Notes under the pieces: model-generated
Databases searched by the model: none
What the model was told of the DNA's origin: nothing
The model's input: only the letters and a program-made list of their open reading frames with translations
In this document: in pieces, positions 1 to 12,791 of the stretch
Position numbering within the stretch: position 1 is the stretch's first letter
Layout of the letters: each line of letters begins with the position of its first letter
Made by a program: the position numbers and the translations under genes
Source: Trema orientale
Taxonomy: Eukaryota > Streptophyta > Magnoliopsida > Rosales > Cannabaceae
Assembly: GCA_002914845.1 (NCBI GenBank)
Contig: JXTC01000022.1
Coordinates: 1,362,456-1,426,455 of the forward strand
DNA length: 64,000 nt
Reading direction: 5' to 3'

Positions 1-741
1 AAATAATTATGTTATATTTTAAATAACTAATAAATATCTCTTACTATTTTTTTATATTAGATATTTCTAAAAAGCTAGTTTTTATGAATAAATAAATAAA
101 ATAAACGAAAAGAGGTAAAAGAAAAATAATTTTTTAATAGTTATATATATGTATATGTAAAACAAAAAATAGACAAAATAGAGCAATTTTTGCATTAATT
201 TATTAGTGTCAAAATATTTTTAAAAGTTATAAAAAGCTCTGCATATTTTTATATCCGAAAGATTTTCTAGAAAATGAAATGACTATTTGCCCTCTTATTT
301 TTCATGAAAAATAATCATTTCATTTTAGTCATTCGTTTCATGAAAATATAAAAATAAGAGGGCCAATAGTCATTTCATGAATTTGCCCTCTTAATGCATT
401 TTATGAATGACAAAAATGAAATAACCATTTTTTATGAAAAATAAGAGGATAAATAGTCATCTCATTTTCTAGAAAGTCTTTCGGTTATGAAAATATACAA
501 TTTTTTTTTTACATAACTTCTAAAAATATTTTGACACTAATGAATTAATACAAAAATTGCTCTATTTTGTCTATTTTTTTGTCTTATATATACATATATA
601 ATCATTAAAAAAATTATTTTTCTTTTACCTCTTTTCGTTTATTTTATTTATTTAATCATAAAAATTAGCTTTTGGAAATGTCTAATATAAAAAAATAGTA
701 AAAGATACTTATTAGCTATTTAAAAAGTAAAATAATTATTT
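1..741. mobile_element. Large foldback (inverted-repeat) element, left end outside the window
   Basis: Bases 1 to about 340 are repeated in reverse complement at about 400-741. For example, the first ten bases reappear inverted at 732-741, and the segment around 170-240 is mirrored at about 530-590. The two arms meet around a short spacer (340-400) that itself holds repeated CATTTCAT/ATGAAA motifs. There is no coding capacity. The structure fits a non-autonomous foldback or Mutator-like MITE. The outer left end and any target duplication lie beyond the window, so the superfamily is open. Confidence 0.75.
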
Positions 742-788
742 GGCTATTGTCCATTAACAAGTTTATAATGGTGTTAGAGTTTAGGGGG

Positions 789-912
789 TAAAAGAATAAC
801 AACTTTACCATTTTATGGGATATTTGAATACAAAATCAAAAGTGAGGGTGCAAAAGAAGAACAAATTTACCATCTAGGAGGCACTTGAATACAAAATCAA
901 AAAATGAGGGGG
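789..912. repeat. Two-copy tandem repeat, about 60 bp each
   Basis: Two adjacent diverged units each contain a phrase close to TTTACCAT, then TTGAATACAAAATCAAAA, then a G-rich GTGAGGGTGCAAA-like stretch. The second ends near 912, and a weaker trace continues to about 950. It lies just outside the foldback and may belong to the same element. No coding sequence is seen. Confidence 0.5.
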
Positions 913-2914
913 CAAATTCATATAAATGACAAATATCAAGGGGCAAAATGACAATAGTGTGTCCTTTGAGCTAAAGCTCCACAAGCAAAGAGCCAAAATT
1001 TAATTTCTATGTATTTTTTATTTATTTTCAATTTCCGTTTAGGCCAATTATTCAATCCTTTACTCTTGTGGAACTTAGTACTTCACAAAAAGACAAGAAA
1101 AATCACTACTATAACTGGTTTTCTATGTAATACAATTATTTATATATGTTCATATATGTCGAACACAAAAGGTCTAACAAAACCCAGAATCAATATTCAA
1201 ATCTTGGCTGAATTATCCATTTTATGCATAATGCATGCTCATGAGCATGCATAATCTTTACTTACTGAGGTTTAGCTCATTTTTGTTCCTGTGATGCAGA
1301 TGAGGAGGCTTATGATGTTGTAGAATATTGATTAGCACGCTTTCTTGTCATTTTTGTCGTGCGGATGTAGACGAGCTTCACTTGTCGGCGACTTTTTTAT
1401 ATTTTGATATGGTGTAAATATTACTTTTGATGGCAAGATAAATTAATAAGGACTTTTTGGTTATACATTTTGTAAAGACACTTTAAGAAAGTAATGCCAC
1501 AAATTTTCTTTTATTTTCAAGTTTTGAAAAGTTTAATTTACCTTTTCGCCAAACTAAAGCCGTGGTTTACGAAAGAATAATACCTTGTAGTTTGACCATA
1601 TATAGTAATATAGTTATTAGGAGGTGTGATACAAACTAAGATCCTAAAAAACTCATAAACTCTCTAAGTCTCACAATAGCAATAAAACATACTATATGTC
1701 TTCCAAAATAAAAGCTCTCATAAGTGTATTTCTCAAATGAAAGGCATAAGAATTCCTTGGAGTAGCCAAGCTTTTATAGGTAAATTTCAGACCCTTTTGG
1801 TCATCCATTGCAATGCGAAAAGGCTGAAATTAAATATTGAAAGAATTAAAAGTAAAATCAAAACTTTCCAAAGGTTTTGTAATCTGCTAGAATGTTGTTG
1901 CAACAACTTTCTGAATAGTTTCCATAAAAATATTTAGATTCATAGTTACTCCTTGGACACATTTTGAACACAATTTGGCAAGTTAAAATCTTTTAATTAT
2001 AAATGCCAAAGATTAATAATTAATCTAGAATACTATATCTCCATTAATTACAATCATATACCAAGATTTAAGGAAGCTATCTAATCATTCCATAAATATC
2101 CAATGTTGTTGCAACAGATTAGAAATCTGATCACAACAACTCAGTAAATCATGTCAAATCATGTCAATCATTACATAAATATCCAAAGATTACAAGTCGA
2201 AGAATTACTTTTCTGGATTTGTTGCAACAGGAGGAGATGCAATTTGTGGATCAAGTTGAGATGAACTACAGGGATAAGCAACTGCAATAGATGGGCCAAT
2301 AAGAGTAGCTGTCAGTTTTATAAGAATTTCTTACTACTCCTTCTCCATACCTTCCAATCTACCAATTTGCTTGACTTGATCAGCTTTTAGATTCTTCAAA
2401 TCAATAAGTAAGGTAGTATAGAGAAAATTGACAGATTTTGTTGTAACATGTAAAAATCTCTTGGCTGCAATAGTCTTCTTCGACTTTGGACTTTTTGCAA
2501 CAATTAATTTCTCAGCAATATCTTTACCTTTCAAATGATAGGAAACAGTAGGCTAAATGACAGATGGAAACTCAGTTGGTAGCACCAAAGGATGTTATTG
2601 AGGGAGAATGGCATATATCAAATTCGAGAATGGCAACTTTTGGTTCTTCTCCCTTCCACCACGAAGATCATGAATGTCATGAAATATGATTTGAGATAGA
2701 TTGACGTGAACACCTGTGCCAATACCGTACAAGAGACAAGTAAAATTTCTAGCAAATGTGATGAGCAGTTGGCCACCAATTGTATTGTGCTATCTTGTGC
2801 AACCCAGTGTAGGCCAATTCACAACCTAGGCCTTTGCACAGGTTTTTGGCTGACATACCTCCAGATAGTATCAAGATATTGGGTACCTTTGGTAAGGGGT
2901 ATTACAAGGCCTTG
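913..2914. other. Intergenic DNA without a recognisable gene
   Basis: AT-rich sequence with only short open frames. The one stretch with protein-like composition is on the minus strand (2334-2534). It is Lys-rich, probably helical, begins MKGKDIAEKL and matches nothing I recognise. It could be a scrap of a transposon gene. GTTGTTGCAACA-type short palindromes recur near 1895 and 2105. I see no RNA gene and no defined mobile-element ends here. Confidence 0.4.
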
Positions 2915-3640
2915 ATGAGAGGATGAGAGCTCACTCATTTACATTGGTTGATGTATGATATGTACAATCATGTGTTTCTGGTCTTAGTTTTGAATATGTG
3001 ATTATTCTGGATATAATTGTTTTATAAACTTAGCAAAGGAATTAAGCATGCAGGTTCAGTAAAAATTGCATCCATTCAAAAAGGTAATTGAATTTCTACT
3101 GAGCATGTAAATGCTCACCCTCCTACTTCTCCCACTTTCAGGTATTTGTCTATTTGTGGTAGTCATTCTGGTGGTTAAATAAGCTGCATAGTTTGTACTT
3201 ACATTTCTACTCATATTTCTCTAGTGGGTGTCTATACTCTGTTTCCTTGTTCAATTATTTAGCCAATATTGGTAAATTTACTAAACGGATGTATGAGGAT
3301 GATTTTGTTATTAATTTAAATACTTGAAATTATAAGTGATTTTATGTAACCTATATTGGACATTGAATTAAAGATTTCAGTTAAATTCCATTTACCAAAT
3401 TTTTATGATTTATTATTGAGTTTTTAAGTGAATTAATTAGAAACTTTTCTAAAATTTAATGGATGTTTTCCTTAAGTAATTAAAACTATTAAGAGTTTTA
3501 ATGGTTGTGGAACTTATAATGATTTAAAGAAAAAAATAAAATTATTTAATACTTAATATATCCTGAATTTTGTAAAACTAATATTTAATTACTTTTTCAC
3601 CTAAAATTACTAAAAGTCATAGTTTGGATTTTGCATAAAA
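2915..3640 (+). mobile_element. Diverged LTR fragment (same family as the solo LTR at 10.5-12.8 kb)
   Basis: The segment shares several blocks, in the same order, with the 3' half of the solo LTR at 10529-12786. These are GATGAGAGGATGAGAG (2917 / about 11958), the AAAAAGGTAATTGA block followed by a C-rich tract ending in TTTCAGGT (3078-3145 / about 12184-12255), and the CTAAAATTACTAAAA block near the right end (about 3600 / 12745). It is an old, truncated, non-coding copy. No target duplication could be assigned. Confidence 0.55.
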
Positions 3641-5611
3641 TAGTAATGGTTATTCTCTCAACCTTATAGTTTTTATTTTCCAGTTGTATATAACGCATGC
3701 AATGAACAATTGCTTGATCTTTTCATAAGTTTATCACAAACTCATTGTTCATTATCCCATAATTCATTAATTACCTCTATATTCAGATCCAAATTTCAAA
3801 AATTCCATGCAAATTCAAATTTTCTTCCAGAAATAAATCAGCTTAAGTTCACAAGTTTCCAGATCCAAGAATGAACCAAATGCCGAAATACGAATCAATT
3901 CGCCGAAAAGACGCGATTCTATAGCTTAAGATCCACGGACGAAGCTCGTGCAACAATGGCCGAAACAGGAAGAAGTAAGAAACAATGAAAAGAGTAAGAA
4001 ATACATATATATATATATATATATATAGTTTAACTCAAAATCGACAGGAGTAAGAAACCCATACGCAAAGGAGATGAGTTACCTGAAGTCAAAAACAATG
4101 AATATAGATTTTGAGGCGTTGAATGCCGTTTACGATTTCGAGTTTTTTAATATGTTTTCGAATCGTAGAGGAAAATGTGTTCAGATTTTCCGGAAGTGGT
4201 AATGTGAATGGTGACATGGAAAGAAAACCAACAGACCATAGGAAAGCGAGAGGAAATTTGGGGAAGAATGACTTATTTAGGGTATTAGGGTATTTTTGGC
4301 ATAAAATATCAATGGATCTATAAGTTAGACATTTAAATATAAAAAAATATGGGCTCGGACAAAACTTGGCTTACATATGAGAAATGTAGTTGAACTTTTT
4401 CTTGCCCATGTTTTGACTTTTCAATATTTTTTCTTTCATTATATTATCAGTCCTAGCTAATACCGAAGTTTAAATAAAACTATTGTCAAGTCTCCTTCTT
4501 GTAGTGATTATGCATACTTTGCTCCTCTTTTTGGCAGAATTATATTTTACAATTGTTTTAGTTTATTTCTCAAGAATGTAATATTAGTCATACTGGAAAT
4601 GGGACAAGGTAAAGGCATGCAATTCCAAGGGGCAATCAATTCGATTCAATAGATTCGAACAAGCTTGTTCAGATTCAACTCCATTTTCACCTACTTTTTT
4701 TTTTTTTGGGTAAAACCTACTTAATTGGCAAAGATAAACTCGATAAAATATAGCCATTACGTACTCTTGTGTCTCTGACAAGGACCAGTTTTTTTTTTTT
4801 TAATGAATACTAAACCAATTAAATTACTAAAATAGCATCTGGTCAACATAAGCGTTCTATGTACAAAATAAATGAGCATTCATGTGAACAGAGTTCATTT
4901 TTGAAAATAAGCAACAAACTGTTCCATTCAATTCTTCTTCTTTACAAGTCCACATCAGCATTATTTTCTTTTCGATGAAAAAGAGATTGTGAACTTAACA
5001 AGTCTTTTTATCAAAATTTGGACTTTCAAATCATGTACATGTTCACACACATTTTTTAAAAATTAAGCATTCATATTGGGGGCTTCTATTGTCATTTTCA
5101 CTCTCTCTCTTTTTTTTTTTTTCCTCCCCTTTTCTTAACAGGTCTTTTATTTGAACTAAAATTTTTGACATTTTTTAACCCTAATATTTTACTTGATTCT
5201 AAAATTGGTCATTAACAAAACTTCAATGACATTGCTTTCCCACCAATGTTAGAGATTTTAAAAATTAATTTTGAAAATGTCACACTCATGTGCCTTTTTT
5301 ATTTTTCCATAATAAAATTGATCATACTTTTGAGATTTGAAAGATTAGATGAACCATATTTCATCAGACCTTTAATAAGTTTTCCTTTTCCTTTTTTTTT
5401 CCTGGAAGAAGTTTGAGTTCCTAAATTATTGTTTATGATCAGGGTTTACTCTTTTTTTTTTTTTTCCTGATCTCTTCGAGAGTTGGAGTTCATAAGCTAC
5501 TATTTAGGGTTATTTTTTATGTGCTAATTATAGCTATAACAAAATAGTTGATTTTGACTCTATAATGGATGTCCCTTTTTAATTTTTTTAATTAAATGTC
5601 GAAGTTGATAT
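3641..5611. other. AT-rich intergenic DNA with microsatellite
   Basis: No gene is supported. It contains a (TA)n microsatellite at about 4005-4027 and several long T tracts (4695, 4790, 5110, 5395, 5450). Open frames of 65-69 codons in this stretch have no domain-like features. Confidence 0.5.
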
Positions 5612-5975
5612 TGTCACGATTGGAAATCTAAAGTCGTAACTTTTAACTAAACTTTGTCATGTGCTAAAGTAGTGTTTTCCGGCGAACGGGGCCTCCCAAT
5701 GGTCGGGACCAGCGACACAGGCTTCCTGGCGTGATGACGAAGCAGCACCAACTGCTGGCGCAGCAAGACGATGGCTGCTAGGCAACGCAGCGAGCTTGGG
5801 CTCTTCGCAGGCCGTTGGACAGGAGGGAGAAAGAGAGAATAGAGGTAGGGGTCGTGGGGAAGTCACATGGAAAGAAAGGAGAAAGAGAGAGAGAGTGGTG
5901 TTGTTTAAAAGACTTTGTGGGTCCCACCACTAAAAAAATATATATTATAATAATTTAAAAAAAGTGGGTATTACA
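5612..5975 (-). mobile_element. Short LTR-like element, minus orientation
   Basis: Bounded by TGTCACG at the left and TTACA at the right (TG...CA ends). It is flanked by GATAT (5607-5611) and TATAT (5976-5980), four of five matching. Read on the minus strand it opens with TGTAATACCC, has a GGGACCCACAA block about 45 bp in, and ends in CGTGACA. The solo LTR at 10529 has the same GGGACCCACAA block about 50 bp from its start and ends in CATGACA. It looks like an internally shortened relative, non-coding, with a GC-rich core (5680-5830) unlike the AT-rich surroundings. Confidence 0.5.
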
Positions 5976-6882
5976 TATATATCCACCATATAAAACTAAA
6001 TGGGTAGAAAAACTAATGCACTTAATATATCAAATATAATCTGAGTACATAAATTTATATATCCAGTGTTTAAATTGATTTATTCGGTAAAGAAATTAAT
6101 ATACAGATAAACCAAACATTCGAGTATATATACTAATTTATTCAGCTAATTTAATTGACGTATCAATACGAAGACTAATATCCTTAGTATATAAATTAGA
6201 TTAATTATATTAGTTGATATATCTAGCGTTAAAACTGATATTTTTCCTCTTTACCTAAAAAAAATAAAAAATAAATAAACTTACTGATACAATAAAGCGT
6301 AAAAAAATGACATTAACTATTATTATTGAACCACTAATTGTCTCGTGTTAGGTAGAGCTACTAATCATTTTGTATTGTGACGGTATATACTAAACACGGT
6401 TCATTTTGACACTCTGACCTGCATTACAACATAAAGTTTTAAAAAAAAAAAAAAAAATCGCTATAAAGGACAAACTTAGTGTCGTTGCGTAAACCCCTGC
6501 TGGTCATGTCATTGTTTCCGAAGTCAACTGCCCACTATGATGATCTCATACTTTATTGATTTATCATCTAATATTATATGGATTTTTCTATTGAAATTAT
6601 AATATATATATATATATATACACACATTTACTTAGCTCATTCTCATCATTGTCAAATTGTCAAAAAGGAAATAATCAATTAAGTCGGCGGAAGATATAGA
6701 AGAAAAGATCAAGAAGGCTAATATGTTGGTATTTATACATATCATCCTCTTGCATGGCTATGCATCTAGGCATTAATTTGTGTACTTTAGAGAAAGATAC
6801 ACAAATTTTCAGTTCTCTCTTAACCAAACTTCCACTTCTTTATACGTTTACTAGATATCTCTACTCATCTTTGTTATTATAA
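5976..6882 (+). promoter_or_regulatory. Upstream region of the LRR receptor kinase
   Basis: AT-rich DNA with an (AT)n microsatellite at about 6601-6620 and no coding sequence. It must hold the promoter and leader of the receptor kinase starting at 6883. I could not pick a single convincing TATA box because the stretch has many TATA-like runs. Confidence 0.35.
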
Positions 6883-9800
6883 ATGGAACTCCGATACGTT
6901 GGTTCAAGCTTGTCTTGGCTCTACTTCGTGCATATTGTACTTCTCTCATTTACTTCCTCCACATTAGGTGGAAATGAGACGGACGTACTCTCCTTGCTCG
7001 CCTTTAAGGCCAGTATAAACGATGATCCTCAAGGCATCCTCAACTCGTGGAACGAATCACTTCATTTTTGCCAGTGGAGAGGTGTCACATGCGATGGCGA
7101 GCGTCAAAGTGTCACCATGTTGGACCTTCAATCATGCCAGCTGAAAGGCCAGTTATCTCCCCACGTTGGAAATTTAAGTTTCCTGACGACGTTGAACCTA
7201 CGAAGCAATAGCTTTGGCCATGCTATCCCTCATGAAATTGCTCGGTTGTCACGACTACAAGCACTAGACCTCGGCAACAACTCCTTCGATGGCGAAATTC
7301 CGGTCGACATATCTCGTTGTTCTAACCTCGAATTCCTCGCTCTCAATCTCAACAATCTTACGGGAAATCTCCCCGGAGGGATTGGCTCCTTGTCCAAACT
7401 CAAAGTGCTCGATTTGAACTCGAACAACTTAGTGGGTGATATACCCGAATCCTTTGGGAATATATCAACTCTTTTGGAGATCGATCTGGGGCAGAATAGT
7501 CTACAAGGAGGCATTCCACGCACCTTTGGCCAATTAAAGAGTCTAACAAATCTTCGGCTTGGTGAAAATAATTTGAAAGGTACGATCCCTCCATCAATTT
7601 TCAATCTTTCTTCTCTCACAGAAATTTCACTTGCACTAAACCAACTTGAAGGGACTCTTCCTCATGACTTGGGCCACACTCTTCCAAACCTTGAAACTCT
7701 AATGCTACACGCAAACCATTTTACTGGGAAAATTCCTTTCTCATTATCCAATGCTTCCAAACTCGCCTCCCTCGAACTCTCATATAATAACTTTACCGGT
7801 CAAGTGCCTAGTTTTGCAAACCTACCAAACTTGCAACGACTAGGGTTCGTTTGGAATAATCTTGGATATGGCAAAGATGATGACTTGAACTTTCTTTCTT
7901 CCCTTGTCAACTGCACCAATCTACAACTTTTGGGAATTAGCGACAACAATTTGGGAGGATCGTTACCTGAATCCATAAGTAACTTCTCAACAAAGCTGAC
8001 GTGGATGGTATTTGGAGGGAACCCGATAAGTGGAATCATTCCATCTGGGATTGGAAATCTCATCAGCTTGGAGACATTGGGGTTTAATGGAAACGAGTTG
8101 GAAGGCCCTATACCGGAGTCAATAGGTGAACTCAAAAACCTGAATGATCTTTTCCTAAATGGGAATAAACTTTCGGGTACGATTCCATATTCCATAGGGA
8201 ATTTAACATCATTAGGAAGATTAAACCTGGCCATGAACAGACTAGAAGGAACAATACCAACAAGTATCAAACAATGCAAGAATCTACGAAATCTTGATCT
8301 TGGTCAAAATAATCTTAGTGGCCCCATCCCAAAAGAAGTCCTCCTTGAGTTGTCATCGTCCTTATCCCAATACTTAGTTCTCTCAAAAAACCATTTGACT
8401 GGTTCAATCCCGGTCGAAGTGGGTAAATTAGTAAATCTTTATTACATGGACCTTTCTGAAAACAAGTTATCTGGTGAAATTCCGGAAACTCTTGGGGGTT
8501 GTACAAGTCTAGCGTATTTGAATTTGGAGGGGAACTTATTGCTAGGAGCGATTCCTCAAAGTCTGGGTAATTTGAGAGGAATTGAACAGATTGACTTTTC
8601 TAGCAACAACTTGTCCGGAAAAATCCCAACCTTCTTTGAGAACTTTCCGTTTTTAGAAAGTTTGAATCTATCATTTAACAACTTTGAAGGTCAGGTACCC
8701 GCCGAAGGTGTCTTCAAAAATTCCAGTGCCTTCTTCGTGAAAGGAAACCCAAGGCTGTGTGGAGGTATCACTCAATTAGGATTGCCCAAATGCATGATTT
8801 CCAACCCAAATAAGCATAAACTATCTACAAAGAAGAAGCTAATGATTTCAATTATTACTTCTGGACTTGTGGGGTTGGTTTTAGTGACATTATTATTATT
8901 AGTGCTTCGATATCGATCAAAGAAAAGAGCTACCACGTCATCAATTTCGAAGTCACATTCTTTTGGGATCCCATTCTTGCAAGTGTCATACGGAGACCTT
9001 TCTAAAGCAACCGATGGATTTTCTCCGACAAATTTGATTGGTGTTGGAAGTTTCGGGTCTGTGTATAAGGGAACTCTAAATCAAGATCTCGAAAATATTG
9101 TCGCCGTGAAAGTACTGAACCTTCAAGCCTCAAAAGCTTCGAACAGCTTTATAGCTGAATGTCAATCCCTGAAGGGCATTAAGCATCGGAATATCGTCAA
9201 GCTTTTGACCGCGTGTTCGAGCATCGACTTTCAAGGAAACGATTTCAAAGCTCTAGTGTACGAGTACATGGTCAATGGGAGCTTAGATGAATGGTTACAC
9301 GGAGGAGAGAGGCAGTTGGACCTGTTTCAAAGGTTAAGCATTGCCATTGACGTGGCAAGCGCTCTTGATTATATGCACAACCACTGCCACATGAAGATAG
9401 CTCACTGCGATTTGAAGCCCAGTAATGTTCTCTTGGACGGTGACATGACTGCTCGTCTCGGAGATTTTGGCTTGGCAAGGCTTCTTCCGGATGTTTCGAA
9501 ACCATTTTTGTTAGACCAAACCAATTCTCTTGGAATAAGAGGTTCTATTGGCTATGCCGCCCCTGGTAAGTTGTTATTATAATAATGTCTTTTATTTTTC
9601 TTTTCAGTTTCTTCTCTTTTTTTTTAATTCATTTTTTTTTTTTTTTAAAAGTTTGACTTGTTGGTTATGATTTTGTTTTAATAATTAAATTGTACGGAAA
9701 TTTCTTCTTTTTATTTAATCACTGTTCCCTTTTCATACTAAGGTCATGAGATAGATCTACAATTAGTTCTTTATTCTTTTCTTTTCCAATACTTAATTAA

Positions 9801-10337
9801 ACAAATTTTTTACTATTGAGCAATATAAATACAATTTTAAGTCAAGCAAAGAGGTTTTTAATTAGTTACTGGTTTAACTTATTATATGTGTGTGTGTGTG
9901 AATACAACATATTAGAGTATGGCATGGGAAGTGAGGCGTCTACATCTGGCGACGTTTATAGTTTCGGAATCTTATTGCTGGAGATTTTTACGGGAAAGAG
10001 GCCCACGGATGGCATTTTTGGGGATGATCTCAACTTACCTAACTTTGCTTCCATTGCTCTTCTAGACCGTGTGGAAGAAATTCTGGACCCAGTTCTCCTA
10101 GAAGAAGAAGAAGAAGAAGATTGCAAACGACACGGAGCTCCAATGCTTAGGGATTGTTTGATTTTCATTATCAAAATTGGAGTTGCTTGTTCCTCAAGAT
10201 TGCCCAGAGAACGAATGAAAATTGCGGATGTTGTTACTAAACTTTGTCATGTAAGGGACGTACTTCTCGGGACAAGGACAAGAACAAATACGGAAGATAT
10301 AAGTGAAACTAAAATTAGTATTTTACCTGAATCATAA
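6883..10337 (+). CDS. LRR receptor-like serine/threonine kinase, subfamily XII (EFR/Xa21 type)
   Basis: Two exons, 6883-9565 and 9916-10337, with a 350-bp intron (GTAAG...TTAG) that splits the Glu codon of the kinase APE motif. The product is 1034 aa, about the family's usual length. In order it has a signal peptide (about 1-29); an LRR N-terminal cap with the CQWRGVTC motif; about 20 extracellular leucine-rich repeats of the GxIP type; paired cysteines after the repeats; one membrane helix near 650-675; and a cytoplasmic kinase. The kinase has a GVGSFGSVYKG loop, Lys743, HCD (841-843), DFG (861-863) and a complete C-lobe from exon 2. The catalytic loop is HCD rather than HRD, so this is a non-RD kinase, typical of pattern-recognition receptors such as EFR, FLS2 and Xa21. 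Inference: a plasma-membrane immune receptor for an unknown microbial ligand. Exon 2 holds a run of Glu encoded by a GAA repeat. No frame damage was seen. The first exon ORF runs a few codons into the intron before a stop, which is not a real truncation. Confidence 0.93.
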
Positions 10338-10523
10338 GCATAAATATGTAAGTATTGTTAGGGTTTATGTCTTAAAAACATGTATATTTTGGATTTTGGA
10401 TATTTACTGAATTAGTAAAATGACCTTTTTCCCTATTTGAATTTGTACATAATTTGTATGTTTTTAACTATCAAAAAAACCTCTAGTTTATTTATGTAGC
10501 CATGAATTTAGTATATAAGTGTT

Positions 10524-12791
10524 ATATGTGTCGAAACTTATTTTTTTTAAAATTATATTAATATTTTTTTAAATTAATGGGACCCACAATCTTTGAAAAG
10601 TCAAAAAAATGGGCTTTTTATTCTCTCCCTCAGCTCTTCTCTTTCCTTCCGATTACTCCCTACAAAAAGAAAAAAAAAATGGCAAAAACGCCGAAATCCG
10701 ATCGAGCTCTGGCGAAGCCGATTTTGTCATCGTCCAGCCACGCCACCGACTGGCATTCGAAGCCCATGGCTAGACGACTACCGTGCCACCGCTCCCATCG
10801 CCTAAAACAGCTCCGATCGCCGCCGGTGAAGCTGAGAACCCGTGAAGGTTTTTCTGACGCCGGCGCCGATTCCGGCATCGTTTTGCCTTCAAACTGGTTG
10901 GGTTCAACTCGTCTCGTCATGATCTTTCAGCTGGTACATATATCTTGACTTGATATTGTCCGGATTGAATTTTGCCATTTTTATCAATTTTGAGCTATTT
11001 TAGTTTTATATTTTATTTTTACAATCCGACCGTTAGATCGTAAAACAAACCTCATATTTGTGATCTACTCGTGAAAACAAGGATTTTGATATATATATTG
11101 CCTATATTTGGTGTCGGACCCGAAAAGCTAAATCGAACGGCCTAGATCGTCTCGATTTGCGTGCCGTGAGGCCCGCACCCAAATTGGACGAATGTTTAAC
11201 CTAGCGTTTTTGGGTGTTCTAAATCCAGTGGTGAAGTCCGTTTCACGATCTGAAGATCCGATTGAAAATCGAGTTTTCGAACCTATCGACCAAAGGTTCG
11301 AAAACGACGCCTGACATTCCAAACGACACCCAAACGAAGTCAAATTTTCTCCATAGCTTCATAGAATTATTTGGATGCTCAATTGAGGTAGGGGATTCAA
11401 TTACCTTGTTTTCAATTATTTTTCATAATAATTGGGATTTATTGTGAAATGTGAAATTTCGTGATTTTATTGAATTAAATGGTTTGAATAAATATTTTAG
11501 TGAATTGTGGATTTATAAAATATTGTAGACTGCTCTGGATATTTTATCTATGATTTTGTACAAGTTTTATACTTGGGATTTGATAAAATTATTGGAATTG
11601 TACTTTTGCATTTTAAGTACAAAATGGATTCTTAATTGAAAACCAGAGTACGTCTAGAATATTAAACCACTGCATGGTTGTTGAGACTCCACATATTGCA
11701 CATTCCATAGGATCATGCATGAGAGTCATCTTAGGCATCGCAGTATTGTAGCAGGCAGACAAGTACATCCGCCTTCGGTGAGAGCCCGTAAACCTGCGCA
11801 GGGTTTATTTTCTGACTATCTCCACTCGGTAGGTGTAGGCATTCGGTGCCCCTCCGTTTCGGTAGGATTAGACACATGGGTGTCCCTCCGGTTTTCAGAG
11901 ATAAATGTCAGGCAGAGAGCACTCGATACATGTAGTATGAGTTGCTCTGGTTGTGATGAGAGGATGAGAGTTCATGTAATATGTTGATTTATGTGATGTG
12001 CACTATGCTTGTTTTATTATGATTTTTATATCTGTTTTAATCTGGATACCTGGTTTTGGTTTGAGCATGATTTTCTATAAATGCTTTCTGTATATGTTTT
12101 GAAAGCTCAATATTTAATAAGATATTTTCCAGAATTACTAACCATGCAGTTGTACTGAGAATTATCAAAAAAGTTTTTCCCAAAAAGGTAATTGAGTTTT
12201 CTACTGAGCATTCACGTGCTCACCCCCCTCCCCCCACTTCCTTCCCCTTTCAGGTGTCGAATTATTCAGTGATAGATATTTGTGTGGCTTGGCAAGCATG
12301 TCTGGCATATGTTTGTAGTTCCAGTCCTCTTCATTGGTTGGTTCGTACTCTGTATCATTTTCTCCTTTTCTAAGTCAAATTTATTTAGCCATTAGTAGTA
12401 TATTTACTGAGTGGATGTATGAGGATGATTTTCGATATTTAATCGAAAACTCAGACATAGAAATGATTTTATGAAAATTATTTTAACTATGGGCCTATGG
12501 TTTTAAATTGAACACTTTCACTAAACTTAATGATTTAAATAAAAAGTTTCGAAAATTTATTATTTACCATTTCTTTAAATTTGAAATTAAAAATACCTTA
12601 GAAACTTATAACTAGTTGATAATGTTATATTTTCTCGAATTTGTCCAATATTAAAATTTACTTACTTTTGAGGACTAGAACTCAAATTTTAAGTAATCGA
12701 TTTCCAAAATTTTTGGAAATTTCTGTTTAGCACTGCTTTCACTTAAAATTACTAAAAATCACTGTCTTGGATTTTCGGTCATGACAATATG
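10524..12791 (+). mobile_element. Solo LTR of an LTR retrotransposon with perfect 5-bp target duplication
   Basis: The LTR spans 10529-12786 (2258 bp). It starts TGTCGAAAC and ends GGTCATGACA, giving TG...CA ends with partly inverted termini. It is flanked by ATATG at 10524-10528 and again at 12787-12791. No internal coding region is attached, so it is a solo LTR, left by recombination between two LTRs. The lineage cannot be set without internal genes. Its length and the C-rich tract before TTTCAGGT suggest a Ty3-type element. The open frames inside it (for example 10577-10948) are not protein genes. Related fragments lie at 2915-3640 and 5612-5975. Confidence 0.8.

Noticed and set aside
7230-8506. 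Minus-strand open frames of 63-159 codons opposite the LRR region
   Set aside because: They mirror the leucine-rich repeats, lack independent features and are explained by the repeated codon pattern of the real gene.
9566-9582. Apparent truncation of the LRR receptor kinase after the GYAAP motif
   Set aside because: A GTAAG donor at 9566 and a TTAG acceptor at 9915 restore the APE motif and the rest of the kinase in frame. The stop is intronic.
10577-10948. Overlapping plus-strand frames (123 and 70 codons) and a minus-strand frame
   Set aside because: They lie inside the solo LTR (10529-12786), whose ends and target duplication are exact. The GC-richer leader-like sequence explains the open frames.
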